Shown here one piece after another: positions 35,101 through 49,800 of a stretch of 64,000 nucleotides of DNA. Numbering within the stretch: position 1 is the stretch's first letter; each line of letters starts with the position of its first letter. Made by a program: the position numbers and the translations under genes. The notes below the pieces were generated by a model. The model ran no database searches, was not told the DNA's origin, and saw only the letters and a program-made list of their open reading frames with translations. The DNA comes from Microbotryum silenes-acaulis (Eukaryota > Basidiomycota > Microbotryomycetes > Microbotryales > Microbotryaceae), in contig QPFY01000003.1 of assembly GCA_003665825.1 (NCBI GenBank), forward strand, positions 124,001-188,000, read 5' to 3'.

Positions 35101-35773
35101 CGACCTTGCACCAGGCATGAACGGGGTGCACCTCGATGACGGGCGTACGAATCCGACACCGAACCAGTCTTTTCTGAACGCCTCCACCACTGCGCCGAAC
35201 TGCCACGAGGGCAAACCCTTGCTCAGAACTTCCGCCGACCTTTTTGCCCCATCACCCTCCGCCTCCTCGTCCCTGAGTGGCAGCGTCCTCAGGTCCACTC
35301 GAAGCTTCTTGGGTCGATCAACGACCTCGAACAACCTCAGTGCATCCGCCTCCGCCCCCATACCGATTGGACGATCTGGCGCCACGCTTTCGTCTTCGAC
35401 GACGACGCCGAACCTCAGTGCGTCAGGACTCGATGGATCAGCGTCGCGGCTGAACGAGCGGAATGGGTCGCTCAGTTCCGGTACCAGTGGATCCGGTACG
35501 CCAATCCTCGGCGGCTCGACCCTGGGTGTTTTTACCTCTTTCTCCGGCGGCGCTCCGGTGGACTATGCCGTTTCGGCCCTTGGTAGTTCAAACCAGGGCC
35601 TGAGCAAGAAGGAGACGGAACGGCTCGAGAAGCGCCAAAGAGAACTGATGAAGGCGCAACACAAGCTGGAGAAGAAGAAAGAAGAGGAGAGGAGGAAGAG
35701 GGACAAGGAGATGGAGAAGGAGGCGAGGAAGAAGGAGGACAAGTTGAGGAAGAAGTTGACTGGTCGAGGATGA
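32174..35773 (+). CDS. Ubiquitin-specific protease, UBP9/UBP13-USP12/46 (CreB) type
   Basis: Six exons: 32174-32500, 32661-32674 (14 nt), 32847-33657, 33728-33888, 33971-34168 and 34240-35773, giving 1014 residues. Splicing creates the Cys box [19 protein letters not shown] with catalytic Cys114, whose codon is split between the micro-exon and the next exon. Further motifs are [31 protein letters not shown] (zinc knuckle half), [13 protein letters not shown] (other half), [14 protein letters not shown] and the His box [10 protein letters not shown] (His510), then FDDNNVYPI. The fingers and order match USP12/46 and CreB, which remove ubiquitin from substrates with a WD40 cofactor and act in carbon catabolite control in Aspergillus. 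A Gly/Asn-rich start, a Ser-rich insert of about 130 residues after the Cys box and a highly charged C-terminal helix are additions. Confidence 0.92.
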
Positions 35774-38700
35774 GGAGTTAGGGATGCTTCCTGTTTTATG
35801 TTTCGTGAATATCTCTTGCATGTTTTCGTCTTCTTTTTTTTGTACTTTTGAAGATGGAAACTCGGACGGGAATAGGCTTAGTGTATATGCAACTAGTTGT
35901 GCTTGTTCCTCTTCCGCGCCGTCCGATAGAAACCCAGATCGTCGGGATCAGAACAATCGTCGCACCTCTTTACAAAGGTTGGCCCATACGTTCTCTTTAA
36001 CTTCCAAAGCTTTGCAAATACGAGTTGGTTTTGATAAGGCACGAACGCTCGTTCGCCATCATTCCGCCCAAAACATCGGGCATTCAAGGCCCTCGCTCGA
36101 TGCTCAAGAGATGATCGGCATCCGAGTCACAACCATCGACACTGGCAGTTTTGCCAGCTGGACGCCAAATCATCACGCAGCTGCTCCTTTTCCAGGATTT
36201 GAGACTAGAGTGGGCCCATGAGGTTTAGAAGCTTCGATATAAATTAGGGCAACGGACAGATGGTATATTCAGGGGCCATCTTTTCAGGGTGCAGGGAGCA
36301 CCCCTGAGGCCATCGGGGCCATTAAACTTCGGCCGAATCATGGAATCTGAGCTAATTAACGCGCCCCTGTAGGGGTCCTTGAACCTCAGACTAAACCCCC
36401 ACTCTTCTGGAGCTTGGAATTGACAACAAAGGGCGAGTAGATATGTATCATATCTGCCTTTGAACAAGACTAGGTGGAATTCATGAATCTCTCTCTCGAG
36501 AGGCCCACGGCGTAGCTAACCGCCTCTCGCTTCACATACTCGACGCGGGCTTTTATGCTCAGCACAGTCAAGAACGCGCTGTACACTTGCACATATCATT
36601 CGTCACCATCTCAGTGGCAATCCGGGATTCTCAACCCGCTTGAGCCTCGTAAACTGTGCAGGGTCGCGAACGGAAGCGTCAATTGATGCCTCATGACGCG
36701 TGCGAAAACTCTGACCAGTCGGATCGCCCCACTGCATCTCGCTCGAGCGGGATAAAATTTTCACCGATGTGGAGAGCGAGATCGTCCGAAACGAGATCGT
36801 CCGAAACGAGAACATCATCGCACTTACTCTGTGCATAACATCCGCATCCCGTTCTTCCAGGTGTCATAAATTGGGATAACTCTGCTTTCTTCAGAGATCG
36901 TTCTGGGCTTTCGCCGCTCCCGAAGTCGAGCCAGACGTGGAAGTCGAGCTGCATGTCGAAGCTGAAGGGCCGATGCGGGAGCCGAAGCCACAGCCAAGAA
37001 GAGAAGAGTGGATCTGGACAGAACCACTGCACAACAAGAACCGCGTAGTTATCTTGCCATCGGAAAACCGACCAGGTCCACAGTACTTTTGCTTTCGTTC
37101 AGCCAACCTACGTCCAAATCTATTTCTGCTTCACCAGCACGGGGCCATGCTTATCCAGCTCCGCGACCTTGAGTATGTATCGTAGGAACAATATTACAGA
37201 CCAGAGCCGACCAATGAAGTCACGAATACCCGAGGGATGCGGTTTGAGCCGGGCGGGATCCGCTGCGGCAATATGCCAATCGTAATCTTCCGTGAGTCGT
37301 AGGTCGGAGTGCGGAGTACACATGCCACTATGTGTGTCACGAGTGAACCAAGAACTGTCTGTCCTTGGCTGACAGTAACTGTGATTTATTTGACGTTGTA
37401 CAGCTCAGACTCTGTCTAAACCATCGGCCAACTTGGACGGTACGCGGTCCGGGTTGCGTGGGAAACGTCGACGATGATGAACGGGGGTTCGGATCAGTCG
37501 GAACATGGCGCTCAGTTGTGATCCACGCTGTCCACGTTGTCTTCACTCTCCTCGGCCCAAATTCACATGGGGGACAGGTCACTAGCACCAACGTCTGTCG
37601 CTGATTGTGAGGTAGCAGTCCGGTTTCAGCCGAATCGGGGAGCTGTACCGGCTCTCCTATGGCTTTTAACAGCCACGCGCGTGCGGGATGTTTCGGCTAC
37701 CTCGTCCAACAAAATCTCAGAAGGGCGTCATTTTCAGGCTGGGACCGCCCGATTTCTAAACGAAACCTTCGGGTCTAACGAGCTTCAGGGAGTGACAGCT
37801 TTGGCATACGCCGATGTCTGGTAAGCCAGTCCGATAACCGCATAAGGCCGAGAACTCGTGGTTTTATCTCCGTGCATGTTCGACGCCGTCAGGCTTCCGT
37901 TGGCCTATTAAGTTCCCAGGGCTCATCTCGGGGGACCCCCGTAGCTTGATCGATAGGATGGCCTGCGACGCGCGCGATGTAAGGCCCCTGGATATATTCA
38001 GACTCTAAAGCGGCCGCGACTCACGAGCCACGGCGCCGGCGGGCACCACACCCGCTCCACCCCGCAAAAAGGGCCACCACAGCTCACCGGTCTTGCGAAG
38101 GGTCCTTTCATCAGGAGGTCCGTTTCCTTGGCTTCTGCCTCCTCTGGCCACAACGACTTCCCGTCTGCACTGCACCGCCCTCCGGCTCCATCTTCCGTCT
38201 TCGACTCGGTGACGTGCGACGCCGACATCGAGCTGCCCTCGAGGCGTCCAGATCGATAAAGCACCGATTCACCGCGCAATTCACAGCTCAGCGCCCAGCG
38301 GCTCAGCCCACGGAACCTAATCAGAACCCAAACATCCGGCCCCAACTCGATAGTAGTCATTCGCACGCATATCAACGCTCGGAAACTGGACTGTCGACTT
38401 CGCGACCATAGCTTCACCTAGCTCCGACTTTGGCCTCGGCTGCTGTGTAGTTTCACCCCTCTCACACCGCCATCTGTCGTGGGTTGTTTTTCTTCTCTCG
38501 GCTCTTTCGTCAGGATTGGAGCTCGACGAGCGGGTCATGTGCTGACATCCTCGTGTTGCAGTCGACGAGAGTTGGAACCGAACCGGGGTCAAGACCGCTC
38601 CGCGTTCGCTCTCAATCTGCGATTCCGAGCACAAACCCTCTTGATCAGTTCGGTCAACGGCACCTGTTCCGACTCGACTTGGCGTGTACATAAGAGGTTG

Positions 38701-39230
38701 TTTGGAGCGAGCCCCATCATATCTCGACCTGCCCGTGCGCTTTTGGATCCCCGAATGAGACCTTTCATTATCCGCATCCCAGTCAGTAATCTCTCCTCTC
38801 GTGCTTGCGGCTCCCCGTGTCTGCTCGCATACGCTCGACTTTCAAGAGGTGGGCATCCAACGAATTTGCCGGAACTGCAATTCTGGCCAGAGCATAGGGT
38901 GCCATCAAGAAAATTCGAGGTGGGACCCTACATTTTCGCCGGATTCCTCGAACGACGTCAGCCCGCCTCCACGAGATGCTGAGCCAAATGACCACTTTCC
39001 CCGACCTCGGCGAGGGCGGACCGAGACGAAACCCGACCGTCGATTTTTGGCCTGCAGAGAGGGGAGCTGTTTCGGTAGTCGAACAAAAAGGCGACTCAAT
39101 TCGCTCGACGAAAACTCTGGTTGCAATCCACGACGAAGCCGGCTGCATGCGATTACCCGCTCCGAGCCAATTTGTCACGAGGCACTGAAGGTGCAGCTGA
39201 CGATGCGGTGGCCGGTAATCCGCGCCGCAA
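35774..39230. other. Gene-poor stretch with a decayed repeat
   Basis: Apart from copy B of the dispersed repeat (about 36775-37805) I see no supported gene in these 3.4 kb. A short minus-strand frame at 36087-35893 has protein-like composition but no recognisable domain. Unrecognised upstream exons of the GATA factor may lie near 38970-39190. Confidence 0.5.
36775..37805 (+). repeat. Degenerate dispersed repeat, copy B
   Basis: Partner of copy A at about 3165-4155, same orientation, 33 kb apart. Copy B keeps the longer open frame (36937-37185, with EGPMREPKPQPRREEW and SANLRPNLFLLHQHG), suggesting it is the less decayed one. At its left border a 15-bp unit (gagatcgtccgaaac) is duplicated in tandem at 36778-36807. 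Terminal repeats or target duplications were not found. Confidence 0.7.
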
Positions 39231-42200
39231 ATGCGCGGGCTCCCGGGCAAAGCTTGTGTGCGGCAGTGTGCGGCGGTCGCAGTCCTCCCCACACCCTTCC
39301 GACTCGGTCATCCGGGATCTTTTGTTGGGACAACCGCTGTCCAACGACGGCCGCGTCGCCCCACGACGTCGCTTACCTTTTTCGACCAAGTTTTGCCCGT
39401 TCCAGTCGCGGCGGGTAGTCTCTACTCGACGCCGCCTCTGAGCGGGCTCAATTTGAACCAGCCGATTGATGCCGCCGCCTTGGCCCAGCAACTCACCCTG
39501 CTCGCGGCGAACCTCGACCTTCCGAGCTCATTACTGAACCGCGATGACTACTCTTCATCCACTTTTGATGCACTTCCATCGCGGCTACAACAGGACTTTG
39601 ATTGCACGACTCTGATACCCGACAAGCGGCAACACAAACCGTTTGGCCCCGGCTCGACGACGACCGCGTCGCCGCCCAGCGAGCACCAAGTCGAGCACCT
39701 CAAGGCGACCTGGAACGCTTGCACGGCCAAACTTGCGAAGGTGCTGGAGCCAGTGAGTGCGCTTTCGCACGTGACCATCTTGCTCCAATCTGTCTTGCTT
39801 GCGACTACCGCCCTCGATTTTATGCGAACCCTCGACCGGCGATCGAAGGCACGCGCGCTTGCCCGAGCCCTGTCTCACCTCGCGGCGTCACGGGCGACGG
39901 CGAGTCGGCCACAGGGGGAGCTGTCAAAACAAGCGGTATCTTCTCGCCAGAGACCACTAGCAACCGTCGCCACCACTACAACCGTGATTGTTCGAGCCCT
40001 TTTTGGATTGATTATGGTACCGGCACCGCGCTGCACCATTGCCTCCCTTCTCGGCTGCGGGAATCGGCTTACTTCATTGCCTCCAGGGGCCCGATGTGCT
40101 GCAGTTCCGGCCGACGCTAGTGGGCATTCCCCGCATCGCGTCGATCGGCCCGCCGCCCAACTTAGCACAGCTCGAGGGGCGGTCTTCCCAGCTTCTTGAG
40201 TCGATTTGATGGCATCAAGGACTTGCACGCGTTACCATTCGTTTTTTATTCTGTGCCATGAGCTAATTTCGCTCTCCTCGTTTCTGTTCCACAGGGCTCT
40301 CGCCTCGAGAACTTGACCTGGCGGCGGTGGAACATGGAGCGTCTGGCCGGCAACGGCGATGGCATCGACCATTGCACGACCGGCAACCCAAATGACAAGA
40401 CCAACAATTATTTCGGGGCAGCGGAGCAGCAGACAAACCGATCGACGTACCCTATGCCACCACCCGGCCTGAATCAGCGTTTCGACTTTGTCAAGGCCAA
40501 GGAAGAATCGCTGGCGCTTGATAGCCTTTTGGGTCTTTCTTCGGCCCCATCCTTGCGATCAACTCCTACTACCTCGGTACCACCTCCAACTTCAATGCCA
40601 CAATCGCAGCAGAAGCAGCAACAGCAACACCAGCAGCAGCAGCAAAACTTTCATCAGCATACGTCTCTCCCCTTGCATGCTCCTCAACCTCATCACGCCT
40701 TCCAGCCGATGGACTGGACCTCCCAAAACCTCGAGCCGCCGCCAGCGCCGAGCCGCATCGCACTTGCCACGCCGTCTTGGACCGCACTGTTCCCTTCGTC
40801 GGCACCGCCGCCGGCATCGAACACTTTTGCCCCCTTCTCCCCCTCAGCCCAACCGCGAGCCCAGGTGAGCGAACCGCCCTCTTCGAACGCGCTCTCGGGA
40901 CCGAACTCGGGTTCGGCGTCGCCGTATCCCTTCCAACTCCCAACGGCCGGCTTGTTCACGCTACCGCCGGCAACGACCATGTACGATGACGTCAATTCTG
41001 CCCTCGCGTCCTCTTCCGGTGGGCCTCCGGCGTTCTACTCGTCCTACGGATTGTATCAGCCCATCTCGGGGCCTTATGCACGCTTTCTTACCCCGAGTCC
41101 CGAACCCTCCGTCTTGGGCGATTTCGAGCTTGACCTTGAACTCGCGAGTGGTGGCTCGGGCAATGGAGTCGACGTGGGCAAGGATGGTGGTGTCCGCGAT
41201 GGCTCGAACTCGATCTGGAACGGGACTAAGCCTGGATCTGCTTCGAACGGAACAGGTCCTTCCCCGGCGGGCGCCTCGGTGACGGGAAGCGATCTGTTAG
41301 AGCAGATGTCCTCGATGTCGGGACCGTCGAGACCAGGGATGCTCGGCCGAACCGATTCGTTTGAGTCGAGTACACTGCAGGACCACCCGCCGAGACCGCC
41401 GACGCTGGCTTTGTTTTCGGGGCTTTCGACACTGGCAGGTGCCGCGACATCCTCGGCCGCTCTGGGCGTGTTGGATCAGCCGTCTGGCGAGGATCCTTTC
41501 CAAAAACTTCAGCGCCACATGCAGGACTACGCGTTCCCCGTCGACGATGCGACTGCGGCAACGATGAGCGCTTGGCCGGCCACGATCGAGAAGGAGGAGA
41601 AAGAGTCCGTGCTGCCCTCTGGCTCGCTTGCGCTCGGTTCGCAGCTAGGATTGACCAAGTCGGGCAAGCCGCGGAAGCCGCGGAAGCCGCGAGCGCCCAA
41701 GGCCAAAACCGGCGATGCGTCCGTTCTACCCGATGCGTCAACCATAGCCGCTTCGACTTCGATGGGTCCCAGCCCAGAACAAGCCTCGACCTCTGCTTCA
41801 ACGTCCGCCGTCTCAATGCCACCGCCTCAAATCGCAACACCGAATCCTGGTGCGGCGGGCAACTCGCTCGAGACATCTTTCGAAGAAGTCGCCTCCACGT
41901 CATCCGAAGCAGGCCCTTTGCGTACTGCGGGCAAGAAGAACCGCAACCCTCACTCGACCCAATTACCAACCAACGGCGTGCGCAAAATCGTCAAACCCGA
42001 AGCGGAAGAGGGACACGCTGGACCAATATGTACTCACTGCAGCAGCATTGTCACGCCGCTGTGGCGCCGAGGCCCCGATGACGAGCTCTTGTGCAACGCG
42101 TGTGGACTGTACCAGAAGCTGCACGGCAAGTCGAGGCCCAAGGCGTTCGCAAAGCAACCGACGAGCTCGAAGCGAACCTCGAATTCGGCGGCCGCACAAG

Positions 42201-42941
42201 TCGCTGCTTCGGGTGCACCTCCCAGTTGCTACAATTGTGCGGCAACGAGCACACCGATGTGGCGCAAGGACCAGGACGGGAATTTATGTTGCAATGCCTG
42301 TAGCCTGTATTGTGAGTTGGGCCATCGCAAGGTTCCATAGCCGAGTTTCGACAACTGAGTTTGCGCCTCTTTTTTCTGCAGACAAACTGCACAGCGTTGT
42401 TCGACCTCCCTCACTGGCCCACAAGCGCAAATCGACAGTCGACGGCCATCCTGCTGGATCAAAGACAATCCCCTCCACTCGACGCAACTCTATCGATCAA
42501 TCTCACCCGACCTCGCACCAAACCTCGCCGAATGCTTCCCCGCGCATCAACTCGGCACATGCTCTACCGTCACTGGCAGCTGCAGCTGCGGCAGCCGCAG
42601 CTGCAGCCGCCGCCACCGCGCCATCGCCAAGTGCCGATCCCCCACAAGTGAACCAGTCGTGGGAGTTTGACGTTTCTGCAGTCACCCCTCCGATGACCCA
42701 GTCCCCCCATTTCGCTAATCCCAATCTGCCCACCCTCGACAACGATCAAAGCTCGATGGGCATGGGTGCCAACTTCTCACTCCCAGTGACGAGCTACTCG
42801 GGCTTCAGTTGGCGAGCCATCACTCCTGATGAAGGCTACTCGAATCCCGGCTCGAGGGCACCCAGTCCAGAGCCTAGGAAGAGGCAGAGGTACGATGGCG
42901 TCGCTAGGGATGAAGGATGTCAACCGCAGGTCGACAGATGA
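39231..42941 (+). CDS. Transcription factor with two GATA-type zinc fingers
   Basis: The secure part is exon 40295-42311 joined to 42383-42941. It opens with [17 protein letters not shown], which matches the short fungal motif (DUF1752-like) found ahead of GATA fingers in AreA/Gat1-type regulators. A poly-Gln stretch follows, then finger 1 CTHC-x17-CNAC ([18 protein letters not shown]) and finger 2 CYNC-x17-CNAC ([18 protein letters not shown]). The intron at 42312-42382 splits finger 2 after SLY. A poly-Ala run and Ser/Pro-rich tail end the protein. Upstream, a frame to 39752 with a good gtgagt donor and a possible exon from 40088 look coding, but the join to 40295 is out of phase for the best donor, so the N-terminus is unresolved. 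Nitrogen or iron control are the usual roles; neither is shown here. Confidence 0.85.
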
Positions 42942-43877
42942 ATGAGCGCCGCGCCACCGTCTCGGCCCTGGAGGCTCGCGAGAAGAATTGTAACAAGTAC
43001 GCAGGTTTGTATGGCAGGAAAAATCCCTAAACTTAAAGTTGTATAAATTAGTTGTAATGTGAGTTTCTGTTCTCGTGTCTTGATACCCACCCCAACTCTT
43101 TGCTTTTATCTCCTTACTTGATCCGCTGTGCGCTTCGGGTGTACCGTGCTCGCTTCTCTACCGGTGTTCAAGTTGCTGCTGTCTGTCTGGATAACCACGA
43201 CTTTCTTCGCTTCTTTATCGTTATACCTGAATGAATTCAAACGTGCTTCAAACGGGAATTGTTTGAATGTGAAGGGCAAGACGAGCAACTCGCAGAGCCA
43301 AAAATTACTGCAGGAGAGCACTCGGGACAGTCGGACCGAGCGCACCGTTCTTCAAAATTTCGGCAACGGCGTGTAAGCGCCTCCTGGGCCGCACACGCTC
43401 CTGGAACGATACGGAAGGGGGAAAAAGGGATTGGCCTCGAATCAAGCCCGTTGGAGAAAGCTGTGCCGCCCTTCTCCTCAACATCAACACGAAGTTACGA
43501 GCGATACGCGATACGGATAATTGTCACCGAACGCTCTACACGTCTGATCCATTTTTGGCACTGGACACCTGTAAGGGGATGCCTTACAGGAACAGCCCCA
43601 TAAGTAGCCTCTGAGTAGCTAAAACTGTCGAGTTCTAGTTACGACTTGCTTTTAGCCTAGCGGTCAAGAACGACGGATTGTATTTTATGCACATCAGATG
43701 CGCATACCTTACAACACCGGCGCTTTTGAAGGGTCGGCGGGCCTTTCTTTTTTGATTGATTCACCCGCGGTCCCGAGTCGCTGTTATTGCGAGTGCAACG
43801 TACTACGCACGTTTACCTTTTCCCTTCTATCCTCCCACTGCTATCCTTGACGTCCAACACTCTATCCGATCCGCACC
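42942..43877. other. Intergenic upstream of alpha-glucosidase
   Basis: This holds the 3' flank of the GATA gene and the promoter of the alpha-glucosidase gene. T-rich tracts occur near 43080-43110 and 43740-43760. No gene seen. Confidence 0.5.
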
Positions 43878-46622
<2,745 letters not shown>

Positions 46623-46817
46623 AAAAAGACCTGGCGGTATATACCGTTTCGGTGGTGACCCTGTCTTATTTCCCACGACCAAAAATTCTCTGCGACTTTA
46701 CCAAATGAAATGAATTTGAAGCACAGACACATAGGCTAGATTGCACATTAAACAAAGCGGAACCCCATTTCCACAACACTACTTCCGAAGAGTCAAGCGG
46801 CATCCCCACACCCCACC

Positions 46818-49800
46818 TCAGGCCTCGACAGCCATCGCGACATCAAAGACACCCGTACCGCTGACGGGGGCCTTGCCGAGCACAATGTTGGCCGATGGTG
46901 TTCCGAGGTCGTCAAAGTCACCGAGCAGGGCCGCCTCGGCGACAAAGTTGGCGGTCGTCTCAAAGGATGCCTTCAGGAAGGGACTCGAGTTGTTACTGAG
47001 ACCGGTACGGTTGAACGGCTTGTACTGGCCCTCCGAGGTCATGTAGTCGGCGATGATGGTCAAGTGTCGGTAATCGACGCCGATACCGTAAACGGAGAAG
47101 ACGCCCGACATTTCCTTGATGATGGACGTGCGAGCCGCCTCGACGCCGTACGTGCGCAGGATTGCGCCAATGTCGTTGGTGTAGATGTTGTTGAGGTCGA
47201 CGACGTTGTGGCCAAAGTTCCACGTCGCGCGGAGGTTCACACCTTCGGTCATGCAGTTGCGCTGGGCCGCGTCCTTGGACGCTGCCGCTTTGGCGACGAA
47301 GCATCGTGAGATGCCCGGGATCTCGTGGATGACCGTTTGACGGCAGACGCCCTCCACGATACCGACGAGCAGCAGCTTGTGGGCGCGAGACGAGAACTGT
47401 AGAATGAACCAGAAGATCAAGATCGGAGCTCTGAACGTAGTATGGGTCACAACTGGGACCTACCTCGAGCTCCAATTCGCACCAGCCTCCATTGACCTTG
47501 TCGAAGGTGACTTTATCGACGAACCGACTCTGGTCAGCGGCCTTGCGTTCGAGCGCGCCGAGGCGCTGCAGTCGAGCGGCCTTGCCGAGTTTCTTCGGTC
47601 GAAGCACATCGCCGTCCTCTGCCTCGGATTCGGATTCGGAGCTCTCGGACGATGAGTCGTCGCTGTCGCTTTTGAACGCAGCCTCGAGCGCGTCCTCGTC
47701 CATCGCGATCTCGCCGTCGACTTCGATCGGTTCCTTCTTGGACAGCTTTTTGGCCTTCTTGTTTGACTTCGTCTCTTCCTCCTCTTGGGTATCGTCATCA
47801 TCGTCTTCGTACTCTTGCTCGTCGTTCATCTTCTTGCCCCGCTTGGCGTCGTCGGCATCGGCGTCTTCGCCGTCTTCCTCCTCGGCACCACTTCGTCTCC
47901 GATACGGTGCCGGGAGCTCCTCGTCACCTGCGGCGTCGCCCTCGGCCCGCGCTCGACCTCCCGCCTTGTTGACCTTGGTCCCCTTGCCCAGGCTGGAAGC
48001 CTGACTCTTGTTCTCCTTGTCATTCTGCTTGACCTCCTTCAAGATGGCCTTGTCCAAGAGGTTTACGAACTGTCGTTCGATACACGCCAAGATCTGCTCG
48101 GCTTCGATCGCATGCTCCTTCTCGTAGTCCTCGCGAGGGAACAGACCCAAGCGAATCGTGTAGAGCTTCTGCCGCGAATGGTTGTTCGCCTCCGTCTTGG
48201 CCGAAAGGGTTTCGCGCACCGTGACTTCGTCGACGACCTGAGACAGCGTCAACCTCGTCGAGTCTTGGCAGAACGTAGCGAGATTTGCTTCGGTGACTTT
48301 CGCGAGGATGGGCAACTGCATCGTCGGCGTCCTGATGTGTTGAGAAGCGGTCATGACAATTTCCCTCAATCGAGGGATACCGAGCGTGACGTTGGCCGCA
48401 CCGTGGCCGGCGAAATGGAACGTGTTGAGCGTCATCTGCGTCGAAGGCTCGCCGACACCTTGCGAGGCCATCAACCCGACCGCTTCTCCCGGTTCGACCA
48501 AAGAACGCATGTACCGCATGTACATCAACGAGCGGAAGTGCGCGAGGTCCATCAGTTCGTCCGTGCGCACGAAAGCGGGCCAGTCCGCGCGATGCTTCTT
48601 CTTGGTTCGGAGCAGGCGCTGCGGGTTCGTCTTGATGTAGTTTTCTATTGCGGCGGCGTAGGTCTCGGAAATGGAGCCGAGATGAGTCGAAGGCGAGAGC
48701 CTTGATAGGACAGGCGTGACGCGATCGGGGTGCTTGAGCGCCTCCTTTGATGGCCCTTCCCCGAGGTCGACGACGCGGTCCAAGACCGCCTGGGGCGAAT
48801 AACGCTGCACGAGCGAGGCCGTATTCCGGACCGTAAACTCGATCTGGTGCAGGTGCTTCTGCTTCGTCACGTCCAGCCCGTCCTCACCGTATTGGAACTG
48901 CAGGATAGACTGATCGGAATTGCGCACGGTGTGGTCGTAATGTACCCTCAACCCTTCAAGATGCTTGATCAAGCAACGTTGGAGATACCCCGAACGACTC
49001 GTCTTGACGGCCGTATCGATCAAACCTTCTCGACCAGCCATGCAATGGAAGTAGTACTCCTGGGGTCGAATACCCGTCAAGAAGCGACCGGCAACAAAGC
49101 CACCCGCGCGTGGTGCGGTCTCGAACGGTTTGAATGAAGGCAACGTCTTTCCACTGACCATCGTCGGCACGCGTCGACCTTCCAACGACTGTTGGCCCAA
49201 GAGGCACGAGATCTGCGAAGCGTTGACGTTGGACCCTTTGGCTCCCGAAACGGTCATCGTTTGCATGTGGTTGTGCGGGAACGGCTTGACCAACCCGCCG
49301 GGGAGACAAGTTTTGATCAACGAGGTCGTGACGCCGTTCGTTTCACCTTCGACGGTCGCGTCCAAGCCTGCGAGCTTGTAGTCGTCGCGGAGCACTTCCT
49401 CCAATCGATCGCGCAGATCATCGGCGGTAGCGGGATCCGATCGATCGGCTTCAGCAAGCCCGACGTAGTCCAACGCTGCTCCCAAACCTTTGGCGTTGAC
49501 GGTCTGCAGCATTTTGCGTCGGTCCGCATTCCCCTGCGGCGTCAGGAGTAGATCGTCCATTCGGCAGGTGAAGGCCCTCGACTGCAGGAACTTGGTCAAG
49601 ACCCTTGACAAAATGGAGAGCAATTTGCCCGCGATCGTCGCGCCGTAGAGCTCGTACACCGAATGAACGAGACCATAAGGCGAAGCACCAATTTGAGCCT
49701 TGTCGAGTATGCCGCAGATGAGTTCACCGTCGACAAAGACGACCTGTTCTTCCGTGACATGCGCAGGACCCCACATCGAACCGGGAACTTTGGCCTTGCA

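Noticed and set aside
35893..36087. Minus-strand frame of about 65 codons with a Cys pair
   Set aside because: No recognisable domain, no flanking exons, no conserved start context. Could be a further fragment of decayed sequence.
40230..40270. ATG at about 40258 as a start for the GATA factor
   Set aside because: It runs into a stop at the second codon after it (ATG AGC TAA).
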